From Acidobacteriota bacterium (lineage in GTDB: Bacteria > Acidobacteriota > Blastocatellia > Pyrinomonadales > Pyrinomonadaceae), in assembly GCA_023436495.1 (NCBI GenBank), contig JAEZIT010000016.1:1-38896 (forward strand): a stretch of 38,896 nucleotides of DNA, read 5' to 3'. Of the stretch, positions 18,686 through 27,881 are shown piece after piece (position 1 is the stretch's first letter; every line of letters starts with the position of its first letter). The translations under genes and the position numbers were made by a program. A model generated the notes under the pieces. The model was given only the letters and a program-made list of their open reading frames with translations. It was not told the DNA's origin and made no database searches.

Positions 18686-19669
18686 CTACAAATAACAGAC
18701 TTCCTTGACAGCCGCGATGATCTTGTCGACATCGGGCAGGGCAGCCGCTTCGAGGTTCTTTGCGTAAGGCATCGGGGCCTCGACGGTCGAGATGCGTTTG
18801 ATCGGCGCGTCCAGATAATCGAATGCGTTTTCCATTACCTGGTGGCTGATCTCGGCTCCGACCGACGCGAACGCGTGTGATTCCTCGGCGATCACAAGGC
18901 GATTGGTCTTTTTGACCGAATTAGCGATCGTGTCGATGTCGAGCGGTTTGATCGTACGCGGATCGACGACCTCAACCGAAACGTCGAACTGCTCCTTGAT
19001 CTGTTCGGCTGCCTGCAGGGCAAGCGGTACGGTCATGGAACGGGCGACGATGGTACAGTCGGTGCCTTCACGTTTGACGTCGGCGACGCCGAGCGGAATG
19101 GTGAAATCATCGTCCTCGGGCACTTCGCCTTTGAGGCCGTACATGCGTTCCTGTTCCATGAAGATCACGGGGTTGTCGTCACGGATGGCCGATTTTAGAA
19201 GGCCTTTGGCATCCGCGGCGGTCGAAGGCATCACGACCTTCAGGCCCGGGAAATTCGCGTATAAAGATTCGAGCGCGTGCGAGTGCTGCGACGAAACCTG
19301 GAACGCGGAACCATTCGGGCCGCGGAAAACGATCGGGACCTTGAACTGCCCGCCGGACATATAAAGCATAGCGGCGGCGTGGTTTATGATCTGATCGGCT
19401 GCGAGGATCGAAAAGTTCCAGGTCATGAACTCGATCACGGGGCGAAGGCCGGCCATGGCCGAACCAACGCCGACGGCGGCAAAGCCAAGTTCGGTGATCG
19501 GCGTATCGACAACGCGCTTGCCGCCGAATTCCTTCCAAAGCCCGCGTGTTACCTTATAGGCGCCGTCGTATTCCGCGACCTCTTCGCCCATGATATAAAC
19601 GTTCTCGTCTCTGATAAGCTCTTCGCGAAGCGCCTGGTTCAGGGCGTCGCGTATCGTTAAGGTTGCCAT
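18686..19669 (-). CDS. pdhB: Pyruvate dehydrogenase E1 component, beta subunit
   Basis: This is a 327-residue transketolase-like protein with typical E1beta motifs: ALNQALREELIRDENVYIMGEEV, GLWKEFGGKRVVDTPITELGF, GLRPVIEFMTWNFS, the QSSQ-like VSSQHSHALESLYANFPGLKV stretch, and the C-terminal transketolase domain VEVVDPRTIKPLDIDTI. It forms the alpha2beta2 E1 with the upstream gene and decarboxylates pyruvate with thiamine diphosphate. It lies 141 bases downstream of E1alpha and 76 bases upstream of the E2 start. A branched-chain 2-oxoacid specificity cannot be excluded from sequence alone, although the GEEV and E1alpha features favour PDH. Confidence 0.93.
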   Translation of the reverse strand: MATLTIRDALNQALREELIRDENVYIMGEEVAEYDGAYKVTRGLWKEFGGKRVVDTPITELGFAAVGVGSAMAGLRPVIEFMTWNFSILAADQIINHAAAMLYMSGGQFKVPIVFRGPNGSAFQVSSQHSHALESLYANFPGLKVVMPSTAADAKGLLKSAIRDDNPVIFMEQERMYGLKGEVPEDDDFTIPLGVADVKREGTDCTIVARSMTVPLALQAAEQIKEQFDVSVEVVDPRTIKPLDIDTIANSVKKTNRLVIAEESHAFASVGAEISHQVMENAFDYLDAPIKRISTVEAPMPYAKNLEAAALPDVDKIIAAVKEVCYL

Positions 19670-19810
19670 AATTAATTGTTTCTAAATAAGGACGTTAAAA
19701 CGCCCTCCGGACATTTTCAAATCTTTTGGCCACGAGCAAAGGCACGTGGCTGTTACCGCTTCGCGGATAGGCGGCCGTAGTCGCCTGTGTCAAAATGAGT
19801 CACCGCCCGC

Positions 19811-20938
19811 TTATGCGTAAACGTCGGTCAGCAATTCGCTGAGGTCCGGCAGCGGGCTTTCGTCGGCGAATTTGATCGAGCGCTCCGTCGCCTCGCGTGC
19901 CTCGGCTTCGATCGCGGCGAAGTCCTTGTCGGTAAGAACCTTTGCTTCCTTAAGGCTATCCTTGAACAGGATGATCGGGTCGCGTTCCTGGTATTTCGCG
20001 ATCTCTTCGCGCGTGCGGTAATTTCCCGGGTCGGACATCGAATGGCCCATAAAGCGATAGGCGCGGACCTCGAGCAGCGTCGGCAGCGATTCTTCGCGGG
20101 CGCGTTTGATGGCGCGGAGCGTTGCTTCGCGGACGGCCATAACGTCCATTCCGTCAACGAATTCGTTCGCCATTTCGAAGGCGTCAGCCTTTTTGGCGAT
20201 GTTCTTCGTGCTCATGGCGCGGCGCTGCGAGGTTCCCATTCCGTACTGGTTGTTTTCGCAGATATAGATGATAGGCAGCTTCCAGAGCTGTGCCATATTG
20301 AGGGATTCGTGAAAAATACCCTGGTTGACGGCCGCTTCGCCGAAAAAGCAGAGCGTGACCTGGCCGGTGCCTTTATATTTCGCGGCATAAGCCATGCCGG
20401 TGCCGACGCCGATCTGGCCGCCGACGATGCCGTGCCCGCCGAAGAATTCATGTTCCTTTGAGAACATGTGCATCGAACCGCCCTTGCCCTTTACGCATCC
20501 GCCTTCCTTGCCGTAAAGCTCGGCCATGACGGATTCGGGGGACATTCCCTTGACCATCGCCTGTACGTGGTCGCGGTAGGATGTGATGACCATATCCTCC
20601 GGTTCGAGCGCCATCATCGAGCCGATGCCGATGGCTTCCTGTCCGATATAAAGGTGGCAGAAACCGCCGATCTTACCCATGCGGTAAACTTCGGCGGAAC
20701 GCTCTTCGAAGATGCGCCCGAGGACCATCTGATAGAGCATTTCGCGCAGCAGTTTCTTATCGGTCTTTTTGATAAGCGTTAGCTGCGATCTTCTGCGTTT
20801 TAAGTATTCGGATTTGGCAAGCTCGACCTCTGACTGTGTCAGGTCCTTTGCAATATGTGCGCGGGCGTCGTCGCTGCCGTTTCGGGAAGCCTTGTTCGAC
20901 TTTGTTTCTTTTTGTTGGCGTGTAGCTGCTTTCGGCAA
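19811..20938 (-). CDS. pdhA: Pyruvate dehydrogenase E1 component, alpha subunit
   Basis: The 375-residue thiamine-diphosphate-binding subunit begins with a basic N-terminal tail and continues with family motifs: YRMGKIGGFCHLYIGQEA, YRDHVQAMVKGMSPE, GKGGSMHMFSKEHEFFGGHGIVGGQI, and YGMGTSQRRA. The Mg/ThDP loop reads FGEAAVNQGIFHESLN. The usual GDG is GEA here, a conservative Asp to Glu change at a metal-contact position worth noting. The start is TTG at 20938 with GGAGG upstream. It is the first gene of the PDH operon, and a good promoter candidate lies at 20999-21027. The 141-base gap to E1beta shows no clear feature. Confidence 0.93.
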   Translation of the reverse strand: MPKAATRQQKETKSNKASRNGSDDARAHIAKDLTQSEVELAKSEYLKRRRSQLTLIKKTDKKLLREMLYQMVLGRIFEERSAEVYRMGKIGGFCHLYIGQEAIGIGSMMALEPEDMVITSYRDHVQAMVKGMSPESVMAELYGKEGGCVKGKGGSMHMFSKEHEFFGGHGIVGGQIGVGTGMAYAAKYKGTGQVTLCFFGEAAVNQGIFHESLNMAQLWKLPIIYICENNQYGMGTSQRRAMSTKNIAKKADAFEMANEFVDGMDVMAVREATLRAIKRAREESLPTLLEVRAYRFMGHSMSDPGNYRTREEIAKYQERDPIILFKDSLKEAKVLTDKDFAAIEAEAREATERSIKFADESPLPDLSELLTDVYA

Positions 20939-20998
20939 AATAAAAACCTCCGTACAACTGGAAAGACGTTATTTTTCTTAGTGGTTTATAAAGTTCTA

Positions 20999-21027
20999 AT
21001 TATAAGCCACCAAAATGCTTTCTGCAA
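20999..21027 (-). promoter_or_regulatory. Sigma-70-type promoter for the PDH operon
   Basis: On the minus strand TTGCAG (21022-21027) is followed after exactly 17 bases by a consensus TATAAT (20999-21004). It lies about 60 bases upstream of the E1alpha start codon, in the divergent spacer shared with dsbD. Confidence 0.6.
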
Positions 21028-21099
21028 AAGAATAAACGACTCTTTATGCATTCCTCGAAACGATAATGATATAGTAAGGAAGACACTTGTCGCCCGCAT

Positions 21100-22989
21100 A
21101 TGCGAAGTATTATTTTTGGTGCAATTTTACTGCTGCTGACGCTGCCGTTGGCGATCGCCGCGCAGGACCCGACGAAGTGGACGCTGTCGTCGGACGCGCA
21201 GGGCAAACAGTTAAAGGCGGCGGAAGAATTCAAGGCGGAGCTGCGTGCGGCGGTTGACCCGGGGTGGCATCTATACGCGCTGGAGCAGCCGGACGGCGGG
21301 CCGATCCCGACGACGATCAAGATCCCGGATGGGCGGCCGTTCGCGATCGCGGGAAAGATAGGTTCGCCGAAGCCTATCACGGAATTCGACCCGAATTTCA
21401 ACCTCGATACAAAATATTATATTAATGAGGCTTCGTTCAGCGTTCCGCTAAAGGCGGCGGCAGACACGCCGGGAGATGAACTGGCGCTCGATGTGCGGTT
21501 TCAGCTTTGCAATGAGACGTATTGCTTGCCGCCGAAGACGATGCGGGTCTCATTTTCGGGCTCGGAAGAAGTAAGAAAGTCGGGCGCGGCGGCGATACCG
21601 GCAGCGCCTGCGGCCGCAGAAGGAACGCCGACTGTTGCTGCAGTAAAGCCGTCGTCAATAAGCGACAGCGATACGCTGTGGGCATTTTTGTGGCTGGCCG
21701 TGACGCTCGGGGCGTTGTCTTTGCTGACGCCGTGCGTGTTTCCGATGATCCCGATCACGGTCTCGTATTTTACGAATCATTCGGCCGGGCATCGCGGACG
21801 CGCGGTCAAGCTGGCTAGTATATATTCGCTCGGGATAATCGGGACGTTTACGCTGCTGGGATTGGCTCTGGCTATATTCGTGGGCGCGGCGGGCATAAAT
21901 TTGTTCGCGGCGAATCCGTGGATAAACCTGCTGATAACGGCGGTGTTTTTGTTCTTCGCGTTCAACCTGTTTGGCGCGTACGAGATAAATATTCCAACCG
22001 GCATACTGACGCGGTTAGATAACCTGACCCGCAGCAGGGAAGGCGAGGGCAGCGGGGTCATCGGAGCCCTTCTAATGGGCCTGACGTTCACCCTGACGTC
22101 ATTTACGTGCACGTCGCCATTTGTGGGTACGCTGCTGGTATCGGCGTCGCAGGGCGATTGGCAGATGCCTATGCTGGGCATGCTGGCATTTTCGGCGGTG
22201 TTCGCACTGCCGTTCTTTGTGCTGGCATTGGTGCCGCAATGGATATCGCAGCTGCCGCGAGCAGGCGGATGGATGAATTCGGTCAAGGTCGCGATGGGAT
22301 TCCTCGAGGTCGCGGCAGCGATGAAATTCCTCTCGAACGTGGACCTGGTCTGGAAATGGGGCATCTTCACGCGCGACGTGGTTTTGTCGATATGGATCGC
22401 GATCGGGATAATTCTGGCGATATATCTGCTCGGCAAATTCCAGCTCTCGCACGATTCCAAGCCCGAGCGCATTGGTGCGTTCCGGCTTATTTCGGCGGTC
22501 GTGAGCCTTGCGGTCAGTTTTTATCTGCTGACGGGCTTGTTTGGTGCCAAGTTGGGCGAACTGGAATCATTCCTGCCGCCGGACCTTGACGGTTCGACGT
22601 CACGGGTGTTCGGCGCGAAACCCGAAGGCCCGGAATGGATGAAGGATGATTTCGAAGGCGCGTTGGCACGCGGAAAGGCCGAGAATAAGCGGGTGTTTGT
22701 TGATTTTACAGGCTATACCTGTACAAATTGCAGGTGGATGGAAGCGAACGTGTTCCCGAAGAAAGAGGTCGAAAGCGAATTGAGCAAGTTTGTGCTGGTC
22801 AAGCTTTATACCGACGGCGAAGGTGAGATCTACGAACGGCATCAACAGTTGGAGCAAAAGCTGTTCGGCACGGTTGCGATGCCTTATTATGCCGTGATGG
22901 ACGGCGACGGGCGTGTCGTGGCGAGCTTTCCCGGATTGACGCGGAACGTGCCGGAATTCGTGAATTTTCTAAGGTCGGCACAGCAGTAA
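21100..22989 (+). CDS. dsbD: Thiol:disulfide interchange protein DsbD
   Basis: The product is 629 residues with the three-part DsbD layout. A signal peptide (LLLLTLPLAIAAQ) precedes an N-terminal periplasmic domain carrying the redox cysteines in QLCNETYCLPP. A polytopic central domain has one Cys in each half (LLTPCVFPMIPITVSYF and SFTCTSPFVGTLL). A C-terminal thioredoxin-like domain has the CxxC in TGYTCTNCRWMEANVF. DsbD moves electrons from cytoplasmic thioredoxin to periplasmic DsbC/DsbG and cytochrome c maturation proteins. The length is slightly above the E. coli value. The cysteine dioxygenase gene follows after 21 bases and may be co-transcribed. Confidence 0.94.
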   Translation: MRSIIFGAILLLLTLPLAIAAQDPTKWTLSSDAQGKQLKAAEEFKAELRAAVDPGWHLYALEQPDGGPIPTTIKIPDGRPFAIAGKIGSPKPITEFDPNFNLDTKYYINEASFSVPLKAAADTPGDELALDVRFQLCNETYCLPPKTMRVSFSGSEEVRKSGAAAIPAAPAAAEGTPTVAAVKPSSISDSDTLWAFLWLAVTLGALSLLTPCVFPMIPITVSYFTNHSAGHRGRAVKLASIYSLGIIGTFTLLGLALAIFVGAAGINLFAANPWINLLITAVFLFFAFNLFGAYEINIPTGILTRLDNLTRSREGEGSGVIGALLMGLTFTLTSFTCTSPFVGTLLVSASQGDWQMPMLGMLAFSAVFALPFFVLALVPQWISQLPRAGGWMNSVKVAMGFLEVAAAMKFLSNVDLVWKWGIFTRDVVLSIWIAIGIILAIYLLGKFQLSHDSKPERIGAFRLISAVVSLAVSFYLLTGLFGAKLGELESFLPPDLDGSTSRVFGAKPEGPEWMKDDFEGALARGKAENKRVFVDFTGYTCTNCRWMEANVFPKKEVESELSKFVLVKLYTDGEGEIYERHQQLEQKLFGTVAMPYYAVMDGDGRVVASFPGLTRNVPEFVNFLRSAQQ

Positions 22990-23010
22990 CAGCCGCGATA
23001 TTATAAGGAC

Positions 23011-23586
23011 ATGAAGACAGTTGAGATCTCCGGCCTGATCGAAGGCCTGCGTGGCATCCCCGACGAAACTTTCGACTGCGATACGGTATATCGCTTTTTG
23101 GGCGAAAATCCGATCGACGTCGGTTCGATTTCGCGGTATTTTTTCTGGAGCGAGAAATTCTACACGCGTAACCTTATATACAAGGACGAGCGATTCGAGA
23201 TGATGGCGCTGTGCTGGGAGAGCGGCCAGGTTTCGCGGGTGCATAATCATGCCGACCAGCGGTGCTGGATGACAGTGCCGGTAGGAAAGCTGCGCGGGCA
23301 GAATTTTGCGGTCGAGGAGATCGACGAGTCGCGCAGTTACTGCCGCCTGACGGAAACGGACAAATTCGACCTATCGGATTGTCTGGCGGCAAAGGTCGAG
23401 CTCGAACAGCCGATACATCAGATATTGAACCTTGCCGAATTCAATGAACGCGCGGTCAGCCTGCATATCTATTCCAAACCATTCGACCGGTGCGTATCGT
23501 ATTGCCGCGATACAGATACATTCAAGGAAGTTCCTCTTTTTTATACAAGCATTGACGGCAGGTTGTGCGATAACATCCGGCTGTAA
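23011..23586 (+). CDS. cdoA: Cysteine dioxygenase
   Basis: This is a 191-residue cupin of the bacterial and eukaryotic cysteine dioxygenase family, oxidising L-cysteine to cysteine sulfinate with O2 and Fe(II). The iron ligands are visible as H78 and H80 in SRVHNHADQRCW and H152 in AVSLHIYSKPFDRC. A Cys (C85) sits at the position that forms the Cys-Tyr cofactor in mammalian CDO, which is less common in bacterial members. The partner Tyr is not certain by eye; the FYTSIDG near the C-terminus is one candidate. It lies 21 bases after dsbD, so the pair may respond together to thiol status; this is inference. Confidence 0.88.
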   Translation: MKTVEISGLIEGLRGIPDETFDCDTVYRFLGENPIDVGSISRYFFWSEKFYTRNLIYKDERFEMMALCWESGQVSRVHNHADQRCWMTVPVGKLRGQNFAVEEIDESRSYCRLTETDKFDLSDCLAAKVELEQPIHQILNLAEFNERAVSLHIYSKPFDRCVSYCRDTDTFKEVPLFYTSIDGRLCDNIRL

Positions 23587-23657
23587 CCGCTGCAGTTAAG
23601 CAACGAACGCGTGCCGTAATGGTCGCGCCGCCGCTTTTCCGGCCACATGCATAACGA

Positions 23658-25178
23658 ATGACCCGATCCAGAAAATGGAAGATCGCGGCGGTTGCCGCAC
23701 TGTGCACGGTCTACGTGCTGCTGCGCGTGCGCGGGATGGCGGATTCGTGTCTGTGGTTTGACGAGGTTTTCAGCATTCACGCCGCTCTGCATCCGTGGAA
23801 CGAACTGTTCTCGTTCGTCGCGCTTGACCTGATCCACCCACCTTTGTTTTATGTGCTGCTGAAGGGCTGGATATCGATCGGCGGCGACGGTTTGATCTGG
23901 ACGCGGACGTTTCCGGTCGTGTGGTCGATATTCGCGATAGCTCCATTCCTGTTCATTTGCCGGGAATTGAAATTGCCGACGTCTGCGACGCTTATGGCGT
24001 TCCTGCTATTTGCCGTCAACGGCCCGCTGATCAAATATGCTCAGGAAGTGCGGATGTACAGCCTTTTGCTTTTCGTTTCGCTGTGTTCGGTGTGGCTGTT
24101 CTCACGATACTTCTTTCGCGGAAAGAGCCTCGTTGCCTTGATAATCGTTAACGTCGTGATGGTGTATGTGCACTATTACGGGTGGCTTGTGATCGGGGCG
24201 GAAGTGTTCGCGGTGCTGCTGTTTCAGCGGATCAAGATCCGCGCGATGCTATTAATGGCCGCGGTTTCGGCGGCGGCGTTTGCACCGTGGCTGTATGCGG
24301 TCGTAAAAGCGTCACAGGCATCGACCGGATTGACCCAGAACATCGGCTGGATGGAAGCTCCGGGCTTCATTACAGTTTTACGGTTCCTGCTGTCGCTGAA
24401 CGACCCGCTTTATTTTACGGTCAATAGCACGCAGGCGATATCGAATTATGTCGTGTCGGTCCCGATGTTACTGATCGGAACGGTCGCGGCGGCGCTGTAT
24501 TTCTCGAACGCCGGCCGCGAAGATGCAGACGAGCGGCGAAAGGCATTTTTTCTTATTGCGATTGCCGGTGTCCCTGCTGTTCTGGCGTTCGTTTTAAGTT
24601 GGATCCTGCCGTATTCGATTTGGGGCATCCGTCATCTTATTGTCGTGTTCGGCCCGTATTTCCTGCTGTTCGGACTGCTGGTCTCGCGCGTCGGCGACAA
24701 ACGGCTGAGGACAGCGGCGATCCTGCTGGTGATCCTGTTTGCGGGATACGGTGTTTACGGCTATTCGAACGCGAAAGCGGAGAAGCAGATATGGTGCGCG
24801 TGGGAGGAATTTGCGCTGTTCGAAAAGGATAAGCCGACAAACCTCTATCTTTTCGAAGACCTTTCCGCCTATCACACGTGGTTCGCGCGGCGGCATTTTG
24901 CGGACGGGAACGGGGTCTTTAAGATCACCGGGATAGAAGGAATGGTAGAAGATACGGCATATTTTCTGCCTCGCGGTTTTGACGGCGTTGACACGATCGA
25001 CATCAACGAAATAACGGACGAACGGCTAGCCATCGCGTTTCGCGCGGAGAATTGGAATTTGCTGGAAGAACCGCTACGGTCGTTCGTCTCACGAGGTTAC
25101 ACAGTTGCGGACCGCCAGATCGTCGAGACCGGTTCCGGCAAGGCATATTTCGTCATGCTCAAGAAAGCCGGGAAATGA
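23658..25178 (+). CDS. GT39/ArnT-like membrane glycosyltransferase
   Basis: The 506-residue integral membrane protein has about ten hydrophobic segments. The first periplasmic loop has the acidic motif CLWFDEVFSIHA (residues ~31-42), corresponding to the catalytic Asp/Glu loop of PMT/ArnT-type (GT-C) transferases. HPPLFYVLLKGW and KYAQEVRMYSLLLF are also typical of this superfamily. The C-terminal ~130 residues are soluble, presumably periplasmic. The substrate is unknown: such enzymes modify lipid A, proteins or polyprenyl-linked sugars. It may belong to the dsbD-CDO transcription unit (71-base gap). Its stop is six bases from the convergent cysS stop. Confidence 0.8.
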   Translation: MTRSRKWKIAAVAALCTVYVLLRVRGMADSCLWFDEVFSIHAALHPWNELFSFVALDLIHPPLFYVLLKGWISIGGDGLIWTRTFPVVWSIFAIAPFLFICRELKLPTSATLMAFLLFAVNGPLIKYAQEVRMYSLLLFVSLCSVWLFSRYFFRGKSLVALIIVNVVMVYVHYYGWLVIGAEVFAVLLFQRIKIRAMLLMAAVSAAAFAPWLYAVVKASQASTGLTQNIGWMEAPGFITVLRFLLSLNDPLYFTVNSTQAISNYVVSVPMLLIGTVAAALYFSNAGREDADERRKAFFLIAIAGVPAVLAFVLSWILPYSIWGIRHLIVVFGPYFLLFGLLVSRVGDKRLRTAAILLVILFAGYGVYGYSNAKAEKQIWCAWEEFALFEKDKPTNLYLFEDLSAYHTWFARRHFADGNGVFKITGIEGMVEDTAYFLPRGFDGVDTIDINEITDERLAIAFRAENWNLLEEPLRSFVSRGYTVADRQIVETGSGKAYFVMLKKAGK

Positions 25179-25184
25179 CCGCCG

Positions 25185-26585
25185 TTATTTTCGTTTCCAA
25201 CGCACGCCGTCTTTTGTGTCTTCAAGAATGATCCCCTGAGCGGCAAGCGTGTCGCGGATCTCGTCTGAGCGTGCGAAGTCGCGGTTTCGCCGGGCGTCCT
25301 GGCGTTCCCGTATTAGTGCTTCGATCTCTGCGTCCAGCATTTCATCAGATTCCGGCCCGAAAATACCCAGAACCGAATCGAACGCGGCGATCGCGTTCAG
25401 GACCGCTTCGCGGTCGTCGGCCTTTAATCCATCAGACGCCAGCACGGTGTTGATCTCGCGGACGAGATTGTGAACGGCCGCCAACGCGACGGCGGTGTTC
25501 AGGTCGTCGTCCATTGCCGCTTCAAAATCGGAAAGCTGCTTGTCTATGACGGCTCGGACGGCCGGATCGGTACCGGGAACGGTGCGTGCGTCCTTTACCA
25601 AGCCGCGGAAATTTTTCAGCCGGTCGACGGTGCTTTCAGCGCCCTGCAAGCCTTCGAATGTAAAATTAAGCTGCTTGCCGTACGGCACGCTCATCAGCAA
25701 ATACCGGATCGCCAGCGGCGAATAGCCCTGTTCCCGAAGGTCGCGGAACGTAAAGAAGTTGCCCTTGGATTTCGACATCGTCACGTCGTCGATCTTTAGG
25801 AAATCGGCGTGGACCCAATATTTTGCGAATAGTTTTCCGGTAGCGCCTTCGCTTTGGGCTATTTCGTTCTCGTGATGCGGGAACTGCAGGTCCATCCCGC
25901 CGGCGTGTATGTCGAACGTCTCGCCGAGATATTTCATTGACATTGCCGAGCATTCGATATGCCAGCCCGGACGCCCGCGGCCGAACGGAGCGTCCCAGCC
26001 GGGCTGATCCTCCGGGCCGACCAGTTTCCAGAGAGCGAAATCGCGAGCGTCTTCCTTGTCGTATTTATCGGTGTCGATCCGTTCGCTGCCGCCGTGGATA
26101 TTGCCGGAAAAGTTGATCTTGGAGAGTTTTCCGTATTCCGGAAACGCGGAGATGCGGTAATAGATGGACCCTTCGGATTCGTATGCGTGGCCGTTATCTA
26201 GCAGCGTCTGGATGATATCGATCATCTCGGCGATGTGATGCGTGGCCCGCGGAGCGACCTCAGGACGTTCATTGCCGAGCGCGTCGAAATCTTCCCAGAA
26301 ATACTGGATATAAGGCGCGGTGAATTCGTCGATCGTGATGCCCTGTTTTGCCGCCTCATTTATGATGCGGTCGTCGACATCCGTCAGGTTGAAGACGTGC
26401 GTCAGGTCGTAGCCCTTATGTTTAAGGTAGCGCCGCAATATATCGGCGAAAATGAACGTACGGAAATTGCCGATATGGGCGAAATTCCAGACGGTCGGGC
26501 CGCAAATGTACATTCGTACATTTTTGCCGTCGAGCGGGCGGAATTCCTCGGTTTGACGCGATAAAGTGTTGAAAAATCTGAGCAT
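25185..26585 (-). CDS. cysS: Cysteinyl-tRNA synthetase
   Basis: The 466-residue class I synthetase charges tRNA-Cys. The HIGH motif is AHIGN (37-41), preceded by the zinc-ligand Cys28 in YICGPTVWN. The second zinc-site segment is WHIECSAMS with FPHHENE downstream. The KMSKS loop reads TMSKSKGNFF. The C-terminal DALR-type helical domain and a basic tail complete a normal length. It is essential and probably monocistronic. A tRNA-Cys(GCA) gene with an abnormal anticodon loop lies at 33601-33677. Confidence 0.97.
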   Translation of the reverse strand: MLRFFNTLSRQTEEFRPLDGKNVRMYICGPTVWNFAHIGNFRTFIFADILRRYLKHKGYDLTHVFNLTDVDDRIINEAAKQGITIDEFTAPYIQYFWEDFDALGNERPEVAPRATHHIAEMIDIIQTLLDNGHAYESEGSIYYRISAFPEYGKLSKINFSGNIHGGSERIDTDKYDKEDARDFALWKLVGPEDQPGWDAPFGRGRPGWHIECSAMSMKYLGETFDIHAGGMDLQFPHHENEIAQSEGATGKLFAKYWVHADFLKIDDVTMSKSKGNFFTFRDLREQGYSPLAIRYLLMSVPYGKQLNFTFEGLQGAESTVDRLKNFRGLVKDARTVPGTDPAVRAVIDKQLSDFEAAMDDDLNTAVALAAVHNLVREINTVLASDGLKADDREAVLNAIAAFDSVLGIFGPESDEMLDAEIEALIRERQDARRNRDFARSDEIRDTLAAQGIILEDTKDGVRWKRK

Positions 26586-26624
26586 CGGTTTAGTAAAACA
26601 AAAATTATAAACGAAAATCGGAAT

Positions 26625-27068
26625 TTAGTAATTGGGCGGCGATACATCATCCGGAGCAGCGATGTCCGGATCGATATACCGCTCGCGTGCTTCGTTCGAG
26701 AAGAGGCGTTCGCGGGTGTAGAAGAGCAAAGGGTAATCCTTGTCGAACCGTGCGATCAGCTCACGCGCTTTTTCCGCAAGCGGAATCCCGTTCGACAAAA
26801 GATTGAACCCGAGCACCGTACGCATCCAGAAGACCGTAAGTGTTTCGTGATACGGCATCTCTTTAGACAAGTTGACGTTAAAGCCTTTTGTCAGCAAATT
26901 GTGGATGCCGCCGCGCATTCGTGCGGTCGCAGTTTCGAGATCGCAAGAATTGACGTAATAAAGCGCGACGATCAAGTGCTCGGCGTGTTTCCATTCGTCG
27001 CGGCCGATCGTCGCATCCTCGAACGATCTGACGAGAGCTTCGATCTCAGCTTCACTTGCGTATTTCAT
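26625..27068 (-). CDS. Conserved-looking hypothetical protein with HxxH motif
   Basis: The product is 147 residues, cytoplasmic and mostly helical. It has a notable WKHAEHLIVALYYVN stretch (HxxH) and later PYHETLTVFWMRTVLG with two further polar residues typical of a small conserved helical family. I do not recognise a named function. It follows the HNH nuclease region on the same strand by about 230 bases and precedes cysS by 39 bases, so it may share a transcript with cysS. A metal-binding role for the two His and the later His-Glu is possible but not shown. Confidence 0.6.
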   Translation of the reverse strand: MKYASEAEIEALVRSFEDATIGRDEWKHAEHLIVALYYVNSCDLETATARMRGGIHNLLTKGFNVNLSKEMPYHETLTVFWMRTVLGFNLLSNGIPLAEKARELIARFDKDYPLLFYTRERLFSNEARERYIDPDIAAPDDVSPPNY

Positions 27069-27108
27069 ACCTATTTCCTAATTTTTCCGGATCGGGCAAC
27101 ATGAATAG

Positions 27109-27294
27109 TCATCCGCCTAATGCCCAATCGCCCAAGAAAACTGAATAGCCATAATAATTGCCAAAGGCGGCAGGATCCCAACTTTTATTGATCCGGACGC
27201 TGCCGGCCCAATGGCGTTTCGAAACCGATCCGCCGAAATTGAAAAAGCGATCGCGGCCGTCAAAGCCGCAATCGCCGTAAAACGTACATTTCAA
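27109..27294 (-). CDS. Possible 61-residue small protein
   Basis: An ATG at 27294 lies five bases after the HNH nuclease stop, so translational coupling is possible. The peptide is rich in Gly, Phe and Trp and has two Cys near the start (KCTFYGDCG). No homologous family comes to mind and there is no separate ribosome binding site, so it may be an open frame without function. Confidence 0.2.
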   Translation of the reverse strand: MKCTFYGDCGFDGRDRFFNFGGSVSKRHWAGSVRINKSWDPAAFGNYYGYSVFLGDWALGG

Positions 27295-27299
27295 TTTCG

Positions 27300-27881
27300 T
27301 CAGGCCGCCACCTTTATTTCGTCGTCCGGGGCCGCATAGGTTGTCTCGTCAGCGACATCGTCCATGAACAGATACTTCTTCCAGGACGGCCGCGTTTCGG
27401 CGTAGTGGCAGAGAAGTACGTGGTCGAGCCCGAGCCGGAGCAGTTTCTGCGAGGTCAGCAGCGGCATTCGAGCCTGTTCCGGGGTGCGGTTGCCTTTTCG
27501 CTGGTTGCATTTGATGCATGCAGAAACAAGGTTGTGCGGAGTGCTCTCACCGCCCTGTGCCCGCGGCAGGATATGATCAAGCGTCAGGTCTTTGGCATGC
27601 TTGTGCTCGCCGCAATATTGGCATCGGTAGCGGTCGCGGATATAGATCCGGGCCCGTTTCATCGTCGTCTCGCGGTTGTTTCGCCGCACGTGCACGTAAT
27701 GCCGCAGGCGAATGACCGACGGAACCGGAAATGTGGTCGAAGGAGAATGGAGAACATTGTCGCCGTCGTTTTCTTCGACAAATACTGCGCCACGAAACCA
27801 CAGGCACACGGCGCGTGCAACGCCGACGGTGCCAAGCGGCTCAAACGAAAAGTTCAAAAGTAAAACACGGCCGGTAAGCAA
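27300..27881 (-). CDS. HNH endonuclease family protein
   Basis: This is a 193-residue protein. A TTG start at 27881 is preceded by AGGAGGA eight bases upstream; no better ATG exists. The N-terminal ~70 residues (LLLNFSFEPLGTVGVARAV) match the N-terminus common to chromosomal HNH proteins of this type. The nuclease core is CQYCGEHKHAKDLTLDHILP with a following ACIKCNQRKGNRTP: two CxxC zinc knuckles around the H-N-H catalytic residues. Such proteins are widespread single-copy chromosomal genes of unsettled function. No phage or toxin gene accompanies it. Confidence 0.88.
   Translation of the reverse strand: MLTGRVLLLNFSFEPLGTVGVARAVCLWFRGAVFVEENDGDNVLHSPSTTFPVPSVIRLRHYVHVRRNNRETTMKRARIYIRDRYRCQYCGEHKHAKDLTLDHILPRAQGGESTPHNLVSACIKCNQRKGNRTPEQARMPLLTSQKLLRLGLDHVLLCHYAETRPSWKKYLFMDDVADETTYAAPDDEIKVAA

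Noticed and set aside
21089..21098. CTTGTCGCCC just upstream of the dsbD start, identical to the 3' Y RNA box
   Set aside because: No partner GGGCGAATG or TACAT box exists within 250 bases upstream, so it is most likely a chance match.
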